Positions 10,434 to 23,998 are shown, numbered from the stretch's first letter. The stretch is 64,000 nt of DNA from Sipunculus nudus (GCA_026874595.1 CM049306.1:1254019-1318018); one strand, 5' to 3'. Numbers and translations are program-made. Notes: a model not told the origin generated them from the sequence alone.

Positions 10434-10726
10434 GGTATCAGTCCATTCTGTCCACTCGCCTGTCCATCTGTAAATTTTTCATATGCATCACAGTATCTCA
10501 AAACTTTTGCTGTTTTCCTTCATGACAGTCCTGTCAGAGTATTAGTTTTGCAATCATATAGTTAGAACTTTAACTATTACTTTAACTATGTAGGAGGGCC
10601 CCTTTCCTCTAAGCTTCTCATATGCTTATATATATGAAAAACATTACAATAGAATATTTTAAATATTTTGCTTTTACAAAAATTTCAAACTTCAGCTGAG
10701 CGCCATGACCCATGGGTCCCTTGTTT
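10434..10726 (+). repeat. Truncated T1-type element with intact tail
   Basis: Begins with a 'ctgtccactcgcctgtccatctg' tract, equivalent to the GTCC-rich tract behind T1 heads. It ends CAGCTGAGC (10693-10701), GACCCATGGGTC, then CCTTGTTT at 10719-10726. The hairpin head is missing. Confidence 0.65.
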
Positions 10727-10833
10727 CAAACTAGACAAGATAATACTGAAATATCATAAATTAATGAATTCATTATTATTTGACAAAAAACTACCCTTTT
10801 ATCAGTTCCTTAATTTAAAAACATTAGTTATAA

Positions 10834-10900
10834 AGTGTAAAACAATCAAACAGTTGACTCATCTACACAAGATGAGTCAACTGTTTTAATGTTTTACACT
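10834..10900. repeat. 30 bp near-perfect inverted repeat (hairpin)
   Basis: Arms 10834-10863 and 10871-10900 match at 28 of 30 positions with a 7-base loop (TACACAA). The stem contains CAGTTGACTCATC. It may be an insertion footprint, a cruciform or an RNA hairpin. No flanking terminator or gene is associated with it. Confidence 0.85.
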
Positions 10901-11078
10901 ATATCCCAAAACTATATGTTTTGATAACCCAAAGTAAACTGGTTCACTTCTGGATATCCCAATGTTAACTGGTGTACATTGGAATATTCCAGTGTCAACC
11001 AGATGAGATTGGAATAACATACAGTGAATATTCCCATCTCAACTGTTCAGAAGGGAATTTCCAACTGTCAACTGTGAC

Positions 11079-11083
<5 letters not shown>

Positions 11084-11150
<67 letters not shown>

Positions 11151-11163
11151 GAGGGGGGGGGGG
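11084..11163. repeat. TA microsatellite followed by a G run
   Basis: About 32 TA dinucleotides (11084-11147), then AAATGA and a run of 11 G (11153-11163). Confidence 0.95.
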
Positions 11164-11549
11164 CGTTTTGTCTTTTTTATCATCAAGGTTGGTGGGCTTT
11201 TGACCTGGTGGGCTTTTGTCCTACACCCCTTTCTAGGAAATGCCTATTGTTATAGCATCAAGTGTACCTAGACCTGCTCAGCTGGCTTGGTGTGCTTGGA
11301 CTAGCTGTTATCTATGTGATGACCAGTGGTTCTGATAACCTATTGCACTTTAAAGGCCAGAACAAGCAACAGCTGGGAGATAGTGAACATAGACTGCTGG
11401 TTTTTGATGACTAAAATCAGTAAAATTACATGAATTTTGAACTAATGTGTTTCATCACCACCCCCCCCCCCCCCAAAATACTGTGGTTGGCTTCATATTC
11501 AGGGGGATAAAATTTAGCAATTTTCACTGAGTTATTGTTGCACAAGGAT

Positions 11550-12450
11550 TTGATTCTCATAAACTAACCAAACATATAAGCCAGGAACTTAATCCATTAT
11601 CATATGAATTAACTGTATCCGCCAAAACAAAGTTTTGCGGATACAATGTTTTTGACCCGGTTCTGCGGCCGCCGCTGTGTTCGTTTCCGGAGAACTCTTC
11701 TGAGACTACTGGACAGATTTTTCCGAAACTTACACCAATTATTGGGTCACATGAACTATTGCCTAACCTATTGGTGTTGACCTCTGACCTTTCCTCTGCC
11801 CAGCGTCCATTTGTGCGTCTGTTTCCACACATAAACCCACATATCTCGGGAACCATTTGACCGATCAGGAAAAATTTTGTACAAATGTAGCCCTTGGATA
11901 GCTTTATAACATACACAATAAATAGTGACGCCACCTGCAACCATTTTTGCACAGTGTCTGTCTGTTTGTCTGCTGTGGGCTAAAATCACTCATATCTCGG
12001 TAGTGGTTTGACATATCTGCCTATCATTTTGCAGGTTTATACATCCTGGACAGCTCTTGATTTTATGACAGGTGGCGCCACCTACATTCAAGTTTACACT
12101 GCAGACATCCAAGCTAATATCTCGGGAACTGTTTGACCGATTGGGCCAAAATTTTGCAAGTGTATAGATCTCACATAGCTCTTTATCATACACACCAGCA
12201 ACCATTTTTGCACAGCATCCGTTTGTTTGTCTGCCGTGGGCTAAAATCACTCATATCTCTGTAGTGGTTTGACGTATCTGCCTAAAATGTTGCGTGTTTG
12301 TACATCTTGGATAGCTTTTTCTATTTTTTTGCCAGGTGGCGCCACCTACATTTATGTTAATGCTGCAGACATTCAGGCTTATATCTCAGGACTGGTTGGA
12401 AATATCCCCCTGAAATTTTGCATGTGTATAGATCTCACAGTTAGTCAGTT
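11550..12450 (+). repeat. Tandem ~0.28 kb units, T2-interior type
   Basis: Three diverged units, each with 'atatctcgg', 'gtttgac', a GGTGGCGCCACCTAC or similar block, and 'catttttgcacag...gtctg'. The same unit recurs at 54430-55480. No head or tail is seen here. Open frames on the minus strand read through units and are not genes. Confidence 0.65.
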
Positions 12451-12941
12451 TACCTGATCTTAAGGAATATTTGCCCAGTAAAATAAGTGAAACTGGTCTG
12501 GCTGCTATGTCTTACCATATGAAGTGGTAAAACCCATAGTTACTTATATTTCATTTAGGTTTGGAGCAAATTCAACCATTCTGAACAAACCAATTTGTGA
12601 ACATGTGCAAAAATAATAGAACACCTGTGATAACACTCTTTACACACCAGTGCAATGTATTCACATGAACTTTTTGAACTATGTATAATGTTGTCCCTAA
12701 TATTTCTATTAATGTGAAATTGGAATATAATATAAATTCTAATCCCATCCCACACATGCACAAATACCCACCAAAAAAGGGTAAAAACTGAACTAAGCAG
12801 ACCCAATTGGACCTTGGAATATAAATATATTCCTTTATAAAATATTTACACAAGAGGAAACGTGTATTGAGACGTTGCACCTTTTCATAAAATTTGAAAC
12901 TGGGAAAAATTACAAATAATTAAAGAGCCCTCTTAATAAAG

Positions 12942-12999
<58 letters not shown>

Positions 13000-13084
13000 C
13001 AACACAGTTGCACTCCATAGGAAAAAGGACCTTATCAGACCTTAGCAGACCCTATCGGATGTTGGAATGTAACCACAATTTTTT
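12451..13084. other. Spacer with TA microsatellite
   Basis: Nothing coding is supported. A TA run occupies 12945-12996, shortly before the head of the T1 element. Two overlapping open frames on the minus strand at 12555-12880 are AT-rich and unrecognised, so I do not call them. Confidence 0.5.
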
Positions 13085-13113
13085 AGCTCAGCTGACTATA
13101 AGTCATCTGAGCT
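13085..13113 (+). repeat. T1 head hairpin, copy A
   Basis: Stem AGCTCAG / CTGAGCT (7 bp), one C-T mismatch, stem TGACT / AGTCA (5 bp), 3-base loop ATA. The same structure with loop GAA opens the element at 17932. Confidence 0.85.
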
Positions 13114-15687
13114 ATAGTCGTGGTCCATTGTCCGTCGTCCGTCCGTCCGTCCGTCCGTCCGTAGATGTGGCACGTTTTGAAACCGTAAGACCTAGGAATC
13201 CAAAATTCAGCATAATGTTAGATGTCCCCAAGATCTCCTACCAAGCCAAAAACTGGGTCTTTGCGACTTCATTCCTTTGAGAAATTAAGGAAAAACCTCA
13301 ATTTTTTATTAAAAACCTATTTTCACACTTTAGGACTGCCTAATATCAAAACCACTCATCTGTTTTTCCTCATATTTCCTATAAATAATCCTCTATATAA
13401 TTCCTATGTACATGCCAGATATTAGGTCTGTATTATTTAATTTAAAAAAGTTATGGGCCCAAACATAATGCATTTTTTAAATAATCAGGAAAGAAATTTT
13501 ATCACTTAACACAAAACTTGTTAAAGCTAAGCACTTTTTTTCCAGTAATATTACTTTTATTAATCAAAATTAAATTGTATACCCAAAATTAGATCAAAAT
13601 CTTTTATATTTTTAAAAATATTAGCAAAAATAAAAAATTGGTACCTTAAATTTTGCCCAACTTTGACCATGGCACTTTTTTTGCTGTAACTGCTGTGGAT
13701 TTAATTTTCACAGCATGTTTTTGTTAGCATTTCAACTGTTAACACCAAAAATTTGAAACCATTTGATCAAAAACTGTAGATTTTATTCAAGTTTTCAATC
13801 TCCATGTCACATATTGCTAGTGTTATGCAGTTTGCTAGAGCTCAGCTCCCGAGCTTCAGCTCTAAGTTCCTTAAATTTGGCATACAGTTAGATTTCTCCA
13901 AAATCCCCTACCATGCCAAGAATTTGGTCACTAGGACTTAATTCCTTCGAGATATCAATGAAAAACTTAATTTTTCCATTAAAAACCCAATGTTACACTT
14001 TAAGACTGCCTAATATCAAAACCACTGATCTGACTTTGATCATATATAATATACATATCTTTCTATACATTCACTATGCACATGCCAGAAATAATGTCAG
14101 TATTGTGTATTTTTTTTAAGTAATGGGCCCAAACATAATGCACTTTGTAAAAAATCAAGAAATATATTTACTCCCTTAACAAGGGCATTGCTGAAGCTAG
14201 AGATCTTTTTTGTCAGGGATGTAACATTATTTAATCAAGATTCAATTGAATACCCAAAATTAGTTCTGAATTTTTCAAATTTTATAAGTTATTAGTATAA
14301 ATATAAAATTAGTACCTTAAATTTTGCCCAACTGTGACCATGGCACGTTTGTTTCCCGTGAGCACTGTTGATATAATTTTCATATCATGCACACATAAGG
14401 ATTTCAGCTTTTTAGTTTAGAAAGCTGAAAGAAATTTGCCAAATATTGTAGCTTTTATTAATGTTTTTTATGAGACCCTGTCAGACTTTGGCTCTCTCCA
14501 GCCCCTCTTGAGTCACCTGTATGTTGACCTTGTTGACCTTTCATCAAATTATGCACGCTTGAGGGGAGAATCCAGGCAGCTGATGGCCAGCCACAGTTGA
14601 TCCAGGTGTTCAACCCAACTCATCTAGTAGTTTTAACCAACAACATAACAATAAACAATAAATTAATAAATTTTTATTGGTTTTTAATAACAAATTAAAG
14701 AAAAATAGAAAAGGAATTTGTTAGTTTATAATAACAGGAAATTAACTTGCAGTTACTGATGATATAAGAATCTTGTATCGATGGGTAGAATGTCACATAT
14801 TCCAAATAACACCATGCAGTCACCTATGGCATTTTTCAGTTCATTTTTAATGATAAAGAAGTAAATCATATTATTCATTACTAATCATTAAGGATTATAT
14901 GAAGGAAATTAATGATAGACAAAGATGCAGTTGATAATATTAATCTAGATTCCTACTGTGTCTAGTGTGTACATTGATGTGAAATTAGTCCAAAATGAAT
15001 TTTTTACAGTTATTTTTAATATAAATAAAAGCCATAAAACCAGGTACTTATGATCATTATTTAAATGTGTGAATTTTGTATATTCTGGATTCTCAACATC
15101 ATTGTTTGGTGAAAACTGAATAAATACCAGACATGGTGCAAATACTTTGTAATTGTATTTAAATACGAATATGATTATGTACTCCATTATAAAATTTCTT
15201 GCATAAAGAATGGGAATTCAGGTAAAAATGAAAGTATATGAATACTCGTGCAAATACTTTCAAAATGTATTCATGAATGCATTCATGAATATATTCTTTA
15301 ATATTATTTTAATAATCATATCAATTATATTTCATTTTAAAAAATCATGATTCTCTTATTATTTTTAATAAAAATTATATTTGGGACAATATTTGTAATT
15401 TTTTTAATAAATAGTTAAATTCTTATATTATATGTTCTGCTTATAAGTTATATGGCCAAGTCAAAATCTGTGTGACAGTAGTACTCCATTTGTTAATAAA
15501 ATAAATGAAATCAATCCTCTTCCCTGTCTCCAAAGGTACTATCAAAATCATACATAAGCTAAACAACAACAACTCATAATACAGCTTATATTTATTACCA
15601 CACAAAACCAGCATGTGCCTCATTTCTAAATAATATTTTTTTATCATATATAACAGCTGAGCGTCGTGACCCATAGGTCCCTTGTTT
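13085..15687 (+). mobile_element. Complete T1 hairpin-headed element, copy A (2.6 kb)
   Basis: The head 13085-13113 folds into a hairpin: AGCTCAG pairs with CTGAGCT and TGACT with AGTCA, loop ATA. A GTCC-repeat follows at 13131-13162. The tail carries CAGCTGAGC (inverted copy of head GCTCAGCTG), GACC-CATA-GGTC, and CCTTGTTT ending at 15687. The copy at 36178-38804 has the same ends and nearly the same interior, which fixes both boundaries. The interior has two diverged units (13180-13850 and 13860-14450), then an AT-rich part. No protein is visible, so it is non-autonomous. It resembles Helentron/DINE-type elements in plan (inference). Confidence 0.75.
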
Positions 15688-15689
15688 AT

Positions 15690-15965
15690 TAGTTTGATAG
15701 AAGAAATAATTCAAATTCAGTCTCATTACAAACTGAACACACAGACACATACATACACAATTGTGACCACAATTTTTTTAATTTGTTTTATTAGTTTGAT
15801 AGAAGAATAAATTCAAATTCAGTCCCATTACAAACTGAACACACAGACACATACATACACAATTGTGACCACAATTTTTTTATTAGTTTTATTAGTTTGA
15901 TAGAAGAAAAAATTCAAATTCAGTCCTATTACAAACCGAACACACAGACACATACATACACAATT
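15690..15965. repeat. Three ~101 bp tandem copies
   Basis: The unit begins AGTTTGATAGAAGAA (15691, 15793, 15894) and includes 'cacacagacacatacataca' and 'acacaattgt'. Periods are 102 and 101 bp. It starts right after the tail of T1 copy A, so it could be the insertion target region or a post-insertion expansion. Confidence 0.85.
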
Positions 15966-17154
15966 GTATCCAGTCTTTGTATCCAGACCCTTTATTCACT
16001 GGACCCTGTGCTGGTGTCTTTTTAATATTTATGAACACAGAGACACTGTTTCTTGCCTTCAAACACCTAAGGACTGTCAACTAGTGTTGGGACCGATGAT
16101 CCATTATAAACTATGATTGGTCGGCTGATGCAGACGATCTGTTCATTGATCTTGCATTACTATAATCAATTACAGGGTTAATCAAGGTTGGGCTTTATGA
16201 TGATGGAAGGTACAATGTCATAAAGTTTATACAAATCAAAACAAATACAATCAATGTTTATAACAGACTTGCATTTAATTTAACTATATACACATGTAGG
16301 CTATAGAGTTATTAGATATATATCAACCTATAGTAGGCCCTACATATAATTTGAGAGGATTTACAGGTCTATATTTGATCAGAAATTTCATACTCCTAGA
16401 GGTCAACCAGTTTTAACTAATGACTGATCATGAAATTACAACTGATTCTCAACACTTCTCAAACATGACTAATAATCAGTCATCAGTTACTGATATGCTG
16501 GTGATGATTGATTATGATCAAAGAAATTAATACCAACACTGCTGTTAATCCACTTTGAACATAAAAAAACTCTGTTATATCTTTGATATGTATGTATATA
16601 ATGTATAGCAGCTGACTAGCCACTCTAATACCATGTGAAAGTACAGCAACTGACCAGGGCAGACACGTGACTGTGCTTGTTAGGTGCTGTTGAGGTAGAT
16701 TTACCCCTGGTATTTGTGGTATATAACTGTCTCTATGTTAATCATAGAGACACTACAGGGTCTTTGAGGACCCTTGAGCCAATGTTGTTACATTGATAAC
16801 ACATGGACACTTGGTCTAGCATGTCAATGTAGTGAAAACAAAATGTAACATCGTTGGCTCATGGATGCTGTACACAGAAAAAGTACCTGATCAAGTTTCC
16901 TGCGCAAGTCGGCTGTTATATACATTAAAATGGATTTACCTGTGGTATTTATTTTTGGGCCGATGGGTGTATAATTTTCCTTGAAGAAGATAAATCTAGT
17001 TGGGTAAAGTTTTATTTATGAAGCTGTCACAAAACACTTGAGATCTAAGAAAAAATCCCTTCTTCCAACCTCTTTGGGGCCCAGGTGCTCAACTGGTCTA
17101 ATAATGCATGGGTATGGTATGTCTGTGTGTCTGATGCATGTAACCTGATGTTTA
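15966..17154. other. Spacer; short inverted repeat
   Basis: No gene is seen. An imperfect inverted repeat (17 of 19 bases, arms 16775-16793 and 16843-16861, TGAGCCAATGTTGTTACAT type) encloses about 50 bp. Confidence 0.5.
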
Positions 17155-17931
17155 CACACACAGGACTTTTCAGTCCGTAAGCTGTTAAAAGGCATGAACT
17201 TTCAGGCTCTTGCACGTTTGAAGGCATGTATTTTTAGTCCGTAAGCATTTAAAGGCAGGACTTTTCAATCTGTAAGCTGTTTAAAAGCAGGAATATCCAG
17301 TCTGTTTGGCATTTGAAGGCAGGACTTTTTAGTTTGTTAGTTGTTTGATGGCAGGACTTATCAGTCTGTTAGGTTTTTGAAGGCTGGACTTTTCAGTTTA
17401 TTGGGCAATCGAAGGCAGGACATTTTAGTCTGTTAGGCATGTGAAGGCTGTTATTTTCAGTCCGTTAGGTGTAAAAAGGCAGAACTTTTTATAACGTTAG
17501 GCATTTGAGCTGGACTTATGTTTGTTAGGCATTTGAAGGCATGACTTTCCAGTCCCTTTGGCATTTGAAGGCAGGAAATTTTAGTTCGTTAGGCGTTTGA
17601 AGGCTGGACTTTTCAGTCTGTGAGGCATCTGAAGGCAGAATGTTTAGTCCATAAGGGGTTTGTAAGCAGGACCTTTCAGCCCATTAGGCATTGGTAGGCA
17701 GGACTTTTCAGGCCATAGGTGTTTGAAGGCAGGATTTTTCAATCTGTATGCTGTTTGAAGCCAGGAATTTCCAGTCTTTTAGGCATTTGAAGGCAGGACT
17801 TTTTAGTTTGTTAGTTTTTTTATGGCAGGACTTGTCAGTCTGTTAGGCATTTGAAGTCAGGAATTTTTAGTTTGTTAGGTGTTTGATGGCAGGGCTTGTA
17901 AGTCTGTTAGGCATTTGAAGGCAGGATTTTT
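17155..17931. repeat. Minisatellite M1, left part (~33 bp unit)
   Basis: Degenerate unit of about 32-34 bp around 'gttaggcatttgaaggcagg' plus 'actttt(c/t)agtc(t/c)'. Some 23 units run to 17931, where the T1 element interrupts. The array resumes with the same unit at 21526. Confidence 0.9.
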
Positions 17932-20900
17932 AGCTCAGCTGACTGAAAGTCATCTGAGCTATAGCGATCACTCTTTGTCCGTCGTCTGTCTGTCCATCTG
18001 TCCGTCCGTTAACCAGGCACAAATCGTAACTGCTGGACCTAGAACCTTGTAACTTGGCATTCTGAGAGGTCCATGAAAAATCTCCTTGGAAACCAGAAAT
18101 TAGGTCTCTGTTACCAATATCCTTCGAGCTATGGGGCCCCAAAGTACCCCCCATAAAAGTAAAAAATTTCATACAAAAACATCAATATCTCATTAACTAC
18201 ATCACTGATGGTCATGATTTTTTGCATACATATTGATCATGAGATGTTCCATCAGTTCCTGCAGACTGGTGGCGCCACCTGTATTTTTCGATTTTTTACG
18301 AATTTTTTTCTCTATTTTTGAGACCTTTAAAAATGTGAACATCTGTTAACAAGGCACAAATTGTAAAGACTGGACCTAGAATCTTCATTCTTGAGACATT
18401 GAGAGGTCAATGAAAAAATGTCCATGGAAACCAGAAATTAGGTCTCTGTTACCCATATCCTTCGAGCTATGGGGCCCTGAAGTACCCCCCAGAATAGTCA
18501 AAAATTTCATACAAAACCTTCAATATCTCATTAACTGCATCACTGATGGTCATGATTTTTTGCATGGATATTGATCATGGAGTGTTTCATCAGTTCTGCA
18601 GACTGGTGGCGCCACCTGTATTTTTCCAATTTTTACGAATTTTTTTCTCTATTTTTGAGACCTCTGAAGATGCAGTCATCTGTTAACAGGGGACAATCGT
18701 AACGAATGGACCTAGAATCTTCTCTCTTGACATGCAGAGAGGCCCATAAAAAGTCTCCTTGGAAACCTGAAATACCCGAAGTACCCCCCAGAATAATGGA
18801 AAATTTGATACAAAAGTTCAAGTAACTGATCAACTATTGCATTGATCACCATGATTCTTTGCATTGATTTTGATCATGGGGTGTTTCATCAGTTTCTGCA
18901 GACTGGTGGTGGCACCTGTATTTTTTCGATTTTTACGTGTTTTTTTCTCTATTTTTGAGACATTAAAAGATGCGGTCATCGGTTAACAGGGCACAAATCC
19001 TAATGACTGGACCTAGAATCGTCTCTCTTGACATGCAGGGAGGCCCATGAAAAGTCTCCTTGGAAACCTGAAACTAGGTCTCTGTTACCCATAACCTCTG
19101 AGCTATGGGGCTCAGAAGTACCTTCCAGAATAATGGAAAATTTGATACAAAAGCTCAAATATCTGAACAACTATTGCATTGATCACCATGATTCTTTGTA
19201 TGGATATTGATCATGGGATGTTTCATCAGTTTCTGCAGTCTGGTGGCGCCACCTGTATTTTTTCGATTTTTACGAATTATTTTCTCTATTTATGAGACCT
19301 TAAGATGGGGTCATCTGTTAACAGGGCACAAATCGTAACGCCTGGACCTAGAATCTTCTCTCTTGACATGCAGGGAGGCCCATTAAAAGTCTCCTTAGAA
19401 ACTTAGAAAAAGGTCTCTGTTACCCATTTTCTTCGAGCTATGGGGCTCCCAAGTACCCCCCAGAATGATGGAAAATTTGATACAAAAGCTCAAGTATCTG
19501 AAAAACTATTGCAATGATCACCATAATTCTTTGCACTGATATTGATCTTGGAATGTTTCATCAGTTTCTGCAGTCTGATGGCGCCACTGGTATTTTTTTC
19601 GATTTTTACGAATATTACAGGGCACAAATCGTAATGCCTAGTTTTTAGCATTATGATTAATACAATGTAGCAGACAAATACACAGTTTTGTTTTAGCCCA
19701 GTTGACTTGGTCATCTGAGCCATAGCAATTGCCCTGTCTTTGTCATCTCTTCAGGTCACAAGTTGTAACCATTAATAGACTTGATGCAACTTAAAATCAA
19801 GGAAATCTGACAGGGAACCCAAATTATGTCACAGTGACCAATATTATGTGAGCTTTGGGGCAAAGACTTTAGTTTGAGCACACCAAAAGACAGACAATTC
19901 TTAGTGTTCAAGGTGGCTGAGCAGATATTTGGATTTAGTTTATAGTATTTAAAAAATGCATCATATACACACAGAAGTGTCAGCAAGCAAAGTATGAACA
20001 GAATTGACCTATTATTCTTTGAGTTGCGGGGCTTTTGACTGCAACATTAATTGATATGTGTGTGCATGCAGACTTTGAATTAGCAAATACCTCAGGAAAA
20101 GCTGCAACTGTCAGGTCTAGCTTAATTTTTTGAGTCATAATGATCTTTTTTACCTCTGGCTACATAAGTCAGAAAATATAAATACATGTACTATCTTTCA
20201 TTACAAGGTAAGTATTCCTTGGAGTTTGTAGAATTAAATGAGTATGAATTAAAATGTATTGTATAAAATGGCAGCTTTAAATTTTGTAAATAGGGGCATT
20301 TGATGATTTCTAGTAACCTCTGGATCTAGAATCTTGTAACTTGACATTCTGAGAGGTCCATGAAAAATCTCTTTGGAAACCAGAAATTAGGTCTCTGTTA
20401 CCCATATCCTTTGAGCTATGGGGCCCCAAAGTACCCCCCCCCAGAATAGTCAAAATTTTTATACAAAAACTTCAATATCTCATTAACTGCATCACTGATG
20501 GTCATGATTTTTGGCATACATATTGATCATGAGATGTTCAATCAGTTCCTGCAGACTGGTGGCGCCACCTGTATTTTTCGATTTATTACAAATTGCTTTC
20601 TCTATTTTTGAGACCTATAAAAATGTGAACATCTGTTAACAGGGCACAAATTATAAAGACTGGACCTAGAATCTTCATTCTTGACAATGGGAGACCCATG
20701 AAAAGTATCCATGGAAACCTGAAATTAGGTCTCTGTTACCCATATCCTTTAAGCTGTATGGCTCCAAAATACCCGCAAGGATAATGAAAAATTTTTATAC
20801 AAAAACTGCAGTATCTCAATAACTACAACACTGATGGTCATGATTTTTGGCATACATATTGATCATGAGGTGTTTCATCAGTTTCTGCAGACTGGGTGCG

Positions 20901-21525
20901 CCACCTCTATTTTATTAAATTTTTTCGAATTTTTTTCTCAATTTTTGAGACCTTTAAGGATGCTGTCATCTGTTAACGTTGCACAAATTGTAACAACTGG
21001 ACCTAGATTCATCATTCTTGTCATGCAAGGAGGCCCATGAAAAGTGTCTGTGGAAACCTGAAATTGGGTCTCTGTTAACCATATCCTTCAGGAATCTTCA
21101 TTTCTCACACAGTGAGAGACCTATGAAAAGTCTCCATGGAAACCTGAAATAAGGTCTCTGTTACCCATATCCTTCAAGCTATAGGACTCCAAAGTATCCC
21201 TCAGAATAATGGACAATTTGATACAAAAGCTGAAGTATCTGAACAACTAATGCAGAGATCACCATGATTCTTTGCATTGATATTGACCATTAAGTGTTTT
21301 TATTAGTTTCTGCGGACTGGTGGAGCCACCTGTATTTTTTTTTAAAGTTTACACATTTTTTCTCAATTTTGGAGATATATAAATACAGACACAATCTCAG
21401 CCTGTTGGTTAATCTGTTTGATGCTTCAGTTGATTGGATATATACTGCCATTCAGATGATAAAATTTCCTTTTGGCGAATCTCTTCTCTGTCAGCTGAGG
21501 GTCATGACCCATGGGTCACTTGTTT
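17932..21525 (+). mobile_element. T1 hairpin-headed element, copy D (3.6 kb), inserted in M1
   Basis: The head hairpin is at 17932-17960 (AGCTCAG...CTGAGCT, loop GAA), followed by 'tgtccgtcgtctgtctgtcc'. The interior consists of tandem units of about 0.30-0.34 kb, each with 'ggacctagaatcttc', 'ttcgagctatgggg' and GGTGGCGCCACCTGTATTTTT (near 18270, 18607, 18905, 19243, 19578, 20559, 20890, 21325). The tail has CAGCTGAGG, GACCCATGGGTC and ACTTGTTT ending at 21525. A partial second head (AGCCCAGTTGACTTGGTCA) near 19694 suggests a smaller insertion inside. No protein coding is seen. The minisatellite on both sides proves that this is an insertion. Confidence 0.8.
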
Positions 21526-22290
21526 AGTTTGTTAGTTGTTTCATGGCAGGACTTATTAGTCTGTAAGGCATTTAAAGGCAGGACTTTTTAGTCCATTAGG
21601 CATTTGAAGGCAGGACGTTTTAGTCAATGAGGCATTTAAAAGCAGGACTCAAAATTTTTTAGGCATTTGAAGGCAGAACTTTTCAGTCCATTAAGCTTTA
21701 AAGGTAGGACTTTTAATCTGTAACCTGTTCAAAGGCAGGACTTTCAGTCCTTAAGGCATTTGAAGGTAGGACTTTTTAGATGATTAGGTGTTTGAAGGCA
21801 AGACTTTTTGGTCTGTTAGGTGCTTGAAGGCTGGACTTTTCAGTCCATTGGGCATCTGAAGGCAGGATATTTTAGTCTGTTAGGCATCTGAAGGCAGAAT
21901 GTTTCGTCCATAAGGGGTTTGTAAGCAGGACCTTTCAGCCCATTAGGCATTGGTAGGCAGGATTTTCAGGCCATAGGTGTTTGAAGGCAGGATTTTTCAA
22001 TCTGTATGCTGTTTGAAGGCAGGAATTTCCAGTCTTTTAGGCATTTAAAGGCAGGACTTTTTAGTTTGTTAGTTGTTTGATGGCAGGACTTGTCAGTCTG
22101 TTAGGCATGAGAAGGCAGGACTTTTTAGTTTGTTAGTTGTTTGATGGCAGGACTTGTCAGTCTGTTAGGCATTTGAAGGCAGGACTTTTTAGTCCATTAG
22201 GCATTGGAAGGCAGGACTATTCAGTCTATTAAGCTTAAAAGGTAGGACTTTTCAATCTGTAAGCTGTTCAAAGGCAGGACTTCATTAGGT
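21526..22290. repeat. Minisatellite M1, right part (~33 bp unit)
   Basis: Continues the array from 17931 with the same unit. A block of several consecutive units near 21885-22075 is nearly identical to 17620-17815, so the array had higher-order duplication. Confidence 0.9.
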
Positions 22291-22293
22291 GTT

Positions 22294-23998
22294 TGGTGAA
22301 GCCTTGTTGTTGTTATTGACTCATTGTCAGCACTGGTTGTTGTTATTGACTCATTGTCAGCATTGGTGAAGCCTTTTTGTTGTTACTGACTCATTGTCAG
22401 CATTGGTGATGCCTTTTTGTTGTTACTGACTCATTGTCAGCATTGGTGAAGCTTTGTTGTTGTTATTGACTCATTGTCAGCACTGGTGATGCCTTGTTGT
22501 TGTTATTGACTCATTGTCAGCACTGGTGATGCCTTGTTGTTGTTACTGACTCATTGTCAGCAGTGGTGATGCCTTGTTGTTATTATTGACTCATTGTCAG
22601 CATTGGTGATGCCTTGTTGTTGTTACTGACTCATTGTCAGCACTGGTGAAGCCTTGTTGTTGTTATTGACTCATTGTCAGCAGTGGTGATGCCTTGTTGT
22701 TGTTACTGACTCATTGTCAGCACTGGTGAAGCTTTGTTGTTGTTATTGACTCATTGTCAGCATTGGTGATATCTTGTTGTTGTTATTGACTCACTGTCAG
22801 CACTGATGATGCCTTGTTGTTATTATTGACTCATTGTCAGCACTTGTGATACCTTGTTGTTGTTACTGACTCATTTTCAACATTGGTGATGTCTTGTTGT
22901 TATTATTGACTCATTGTCAGCATTGGTGAAGCCTTGTTGTTGTTACTGACTCATTGTAAGCATTGGTGAAGCCTTGTTGTTGTTACTGACTCATTGTCAG
23001 CATTGGTGATGTCTTGTTGTTGTTACTGATTCAATGTCAGCACTGGTGAAGCTTTGTTGTTGTTACTGACTCATTGTCTGCAGTGGTGATGCCTTGTTGT
23101 TGTTACTGACTCATTGTCAGCACTGGTGAAGCTTTGTTGTTGTTATTGACTCATTGTCAGCATTGGTGATACCTTGTTGTTGTTATTGACTCACTGTCAG
23201 CACTGATGATGCCTTGTTGTTATTATTGACTCATTGTCAGCAGTGGTGATGCCTTGTTGTTGTTACTGACTTATTGTCAGCACTGGTGAAGCCTTGTTGT
23301 TGTTATTGACTCATTGTCAGCAGTGGTGATGCCTTGTTGTTGTTACTGACTCATTGGCAGCACTGGTGAAGCTTTGTTGTTGTTATTGACTCATTGTCAG
23401 CATTGGTGATATCTTGTTGTTGTTATTGACTCACTGTCAGCACTGATGATGCCTTGTTGTTATTATTGACTCATTGTCAGCACTTGTGATACCTTGTTGT
23501 TGTTACTGACTCATTTTCAGCATTGGTGATGTCTTGTTGTTATTATTGACTCATTGTCAGCATTGGTGATGCCTTGTTGTTGTTACTGACTCATTGTCAG
23601 CATTGGTGATGTCTTGTTGTTGTTACTGATTCAATGTCAGCACTGGTGAAGCTTTGTTGTTGTTACTGACTCATTCTCAGCATTGGTGATGCCATGTTGT
23701 TGTTATTGACTCATAGTCAGCACTGGTGATGCCTTGTTGTTGTTATTGACTCATTTTCAGCATTGGTGATGCCTTGTTGTTCTTATTGACTCATTGTCAG
23801 CACTGGTGATGCCTTGTTGTTGTTACTGACTCATTGTCAGCATTGGTGATGTCTTGTTGTTGTTACTGACTCATTGTCAGCACTAGTGAAGCTTTGTTGT
23901 TGTTGCTGACTCATTGTAGCATTGGTGATGTCTTGTCGTTGTTGACTCATTGTCAGCATTGGTGATGCCTTGTTGTTGTTATTGACTTATTGTTATTG
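22294..23998. repeat. Minisatellite M2 (40 bp unit, ~42 copies)
   Basis: Unit 'ttgttgttgttattgac' + 'tcattgtcagcactggtgat' + 'gcc', period 40 bp and very regular. Variants (cactgg/cattgg/cagtgg, gatgcc/gaagcc/gatgtc) recur in blocks: the run at 22681-22920 is close to 23321-23560, which suggests higher-order duplication of about 640 bp (16 units). It ends about 265 bp before the first recognised exon. Confidence 0.95.

Noticed and set aside
11557-12250. Overlapping minus-strand frames of 131, 73 and 86 codons
   Set aside because: They read through diverged tandem units of a T2-type repeat and repeat the same peptide phrase (MILAH-RQT), which indicates repeat origin rather than genes.
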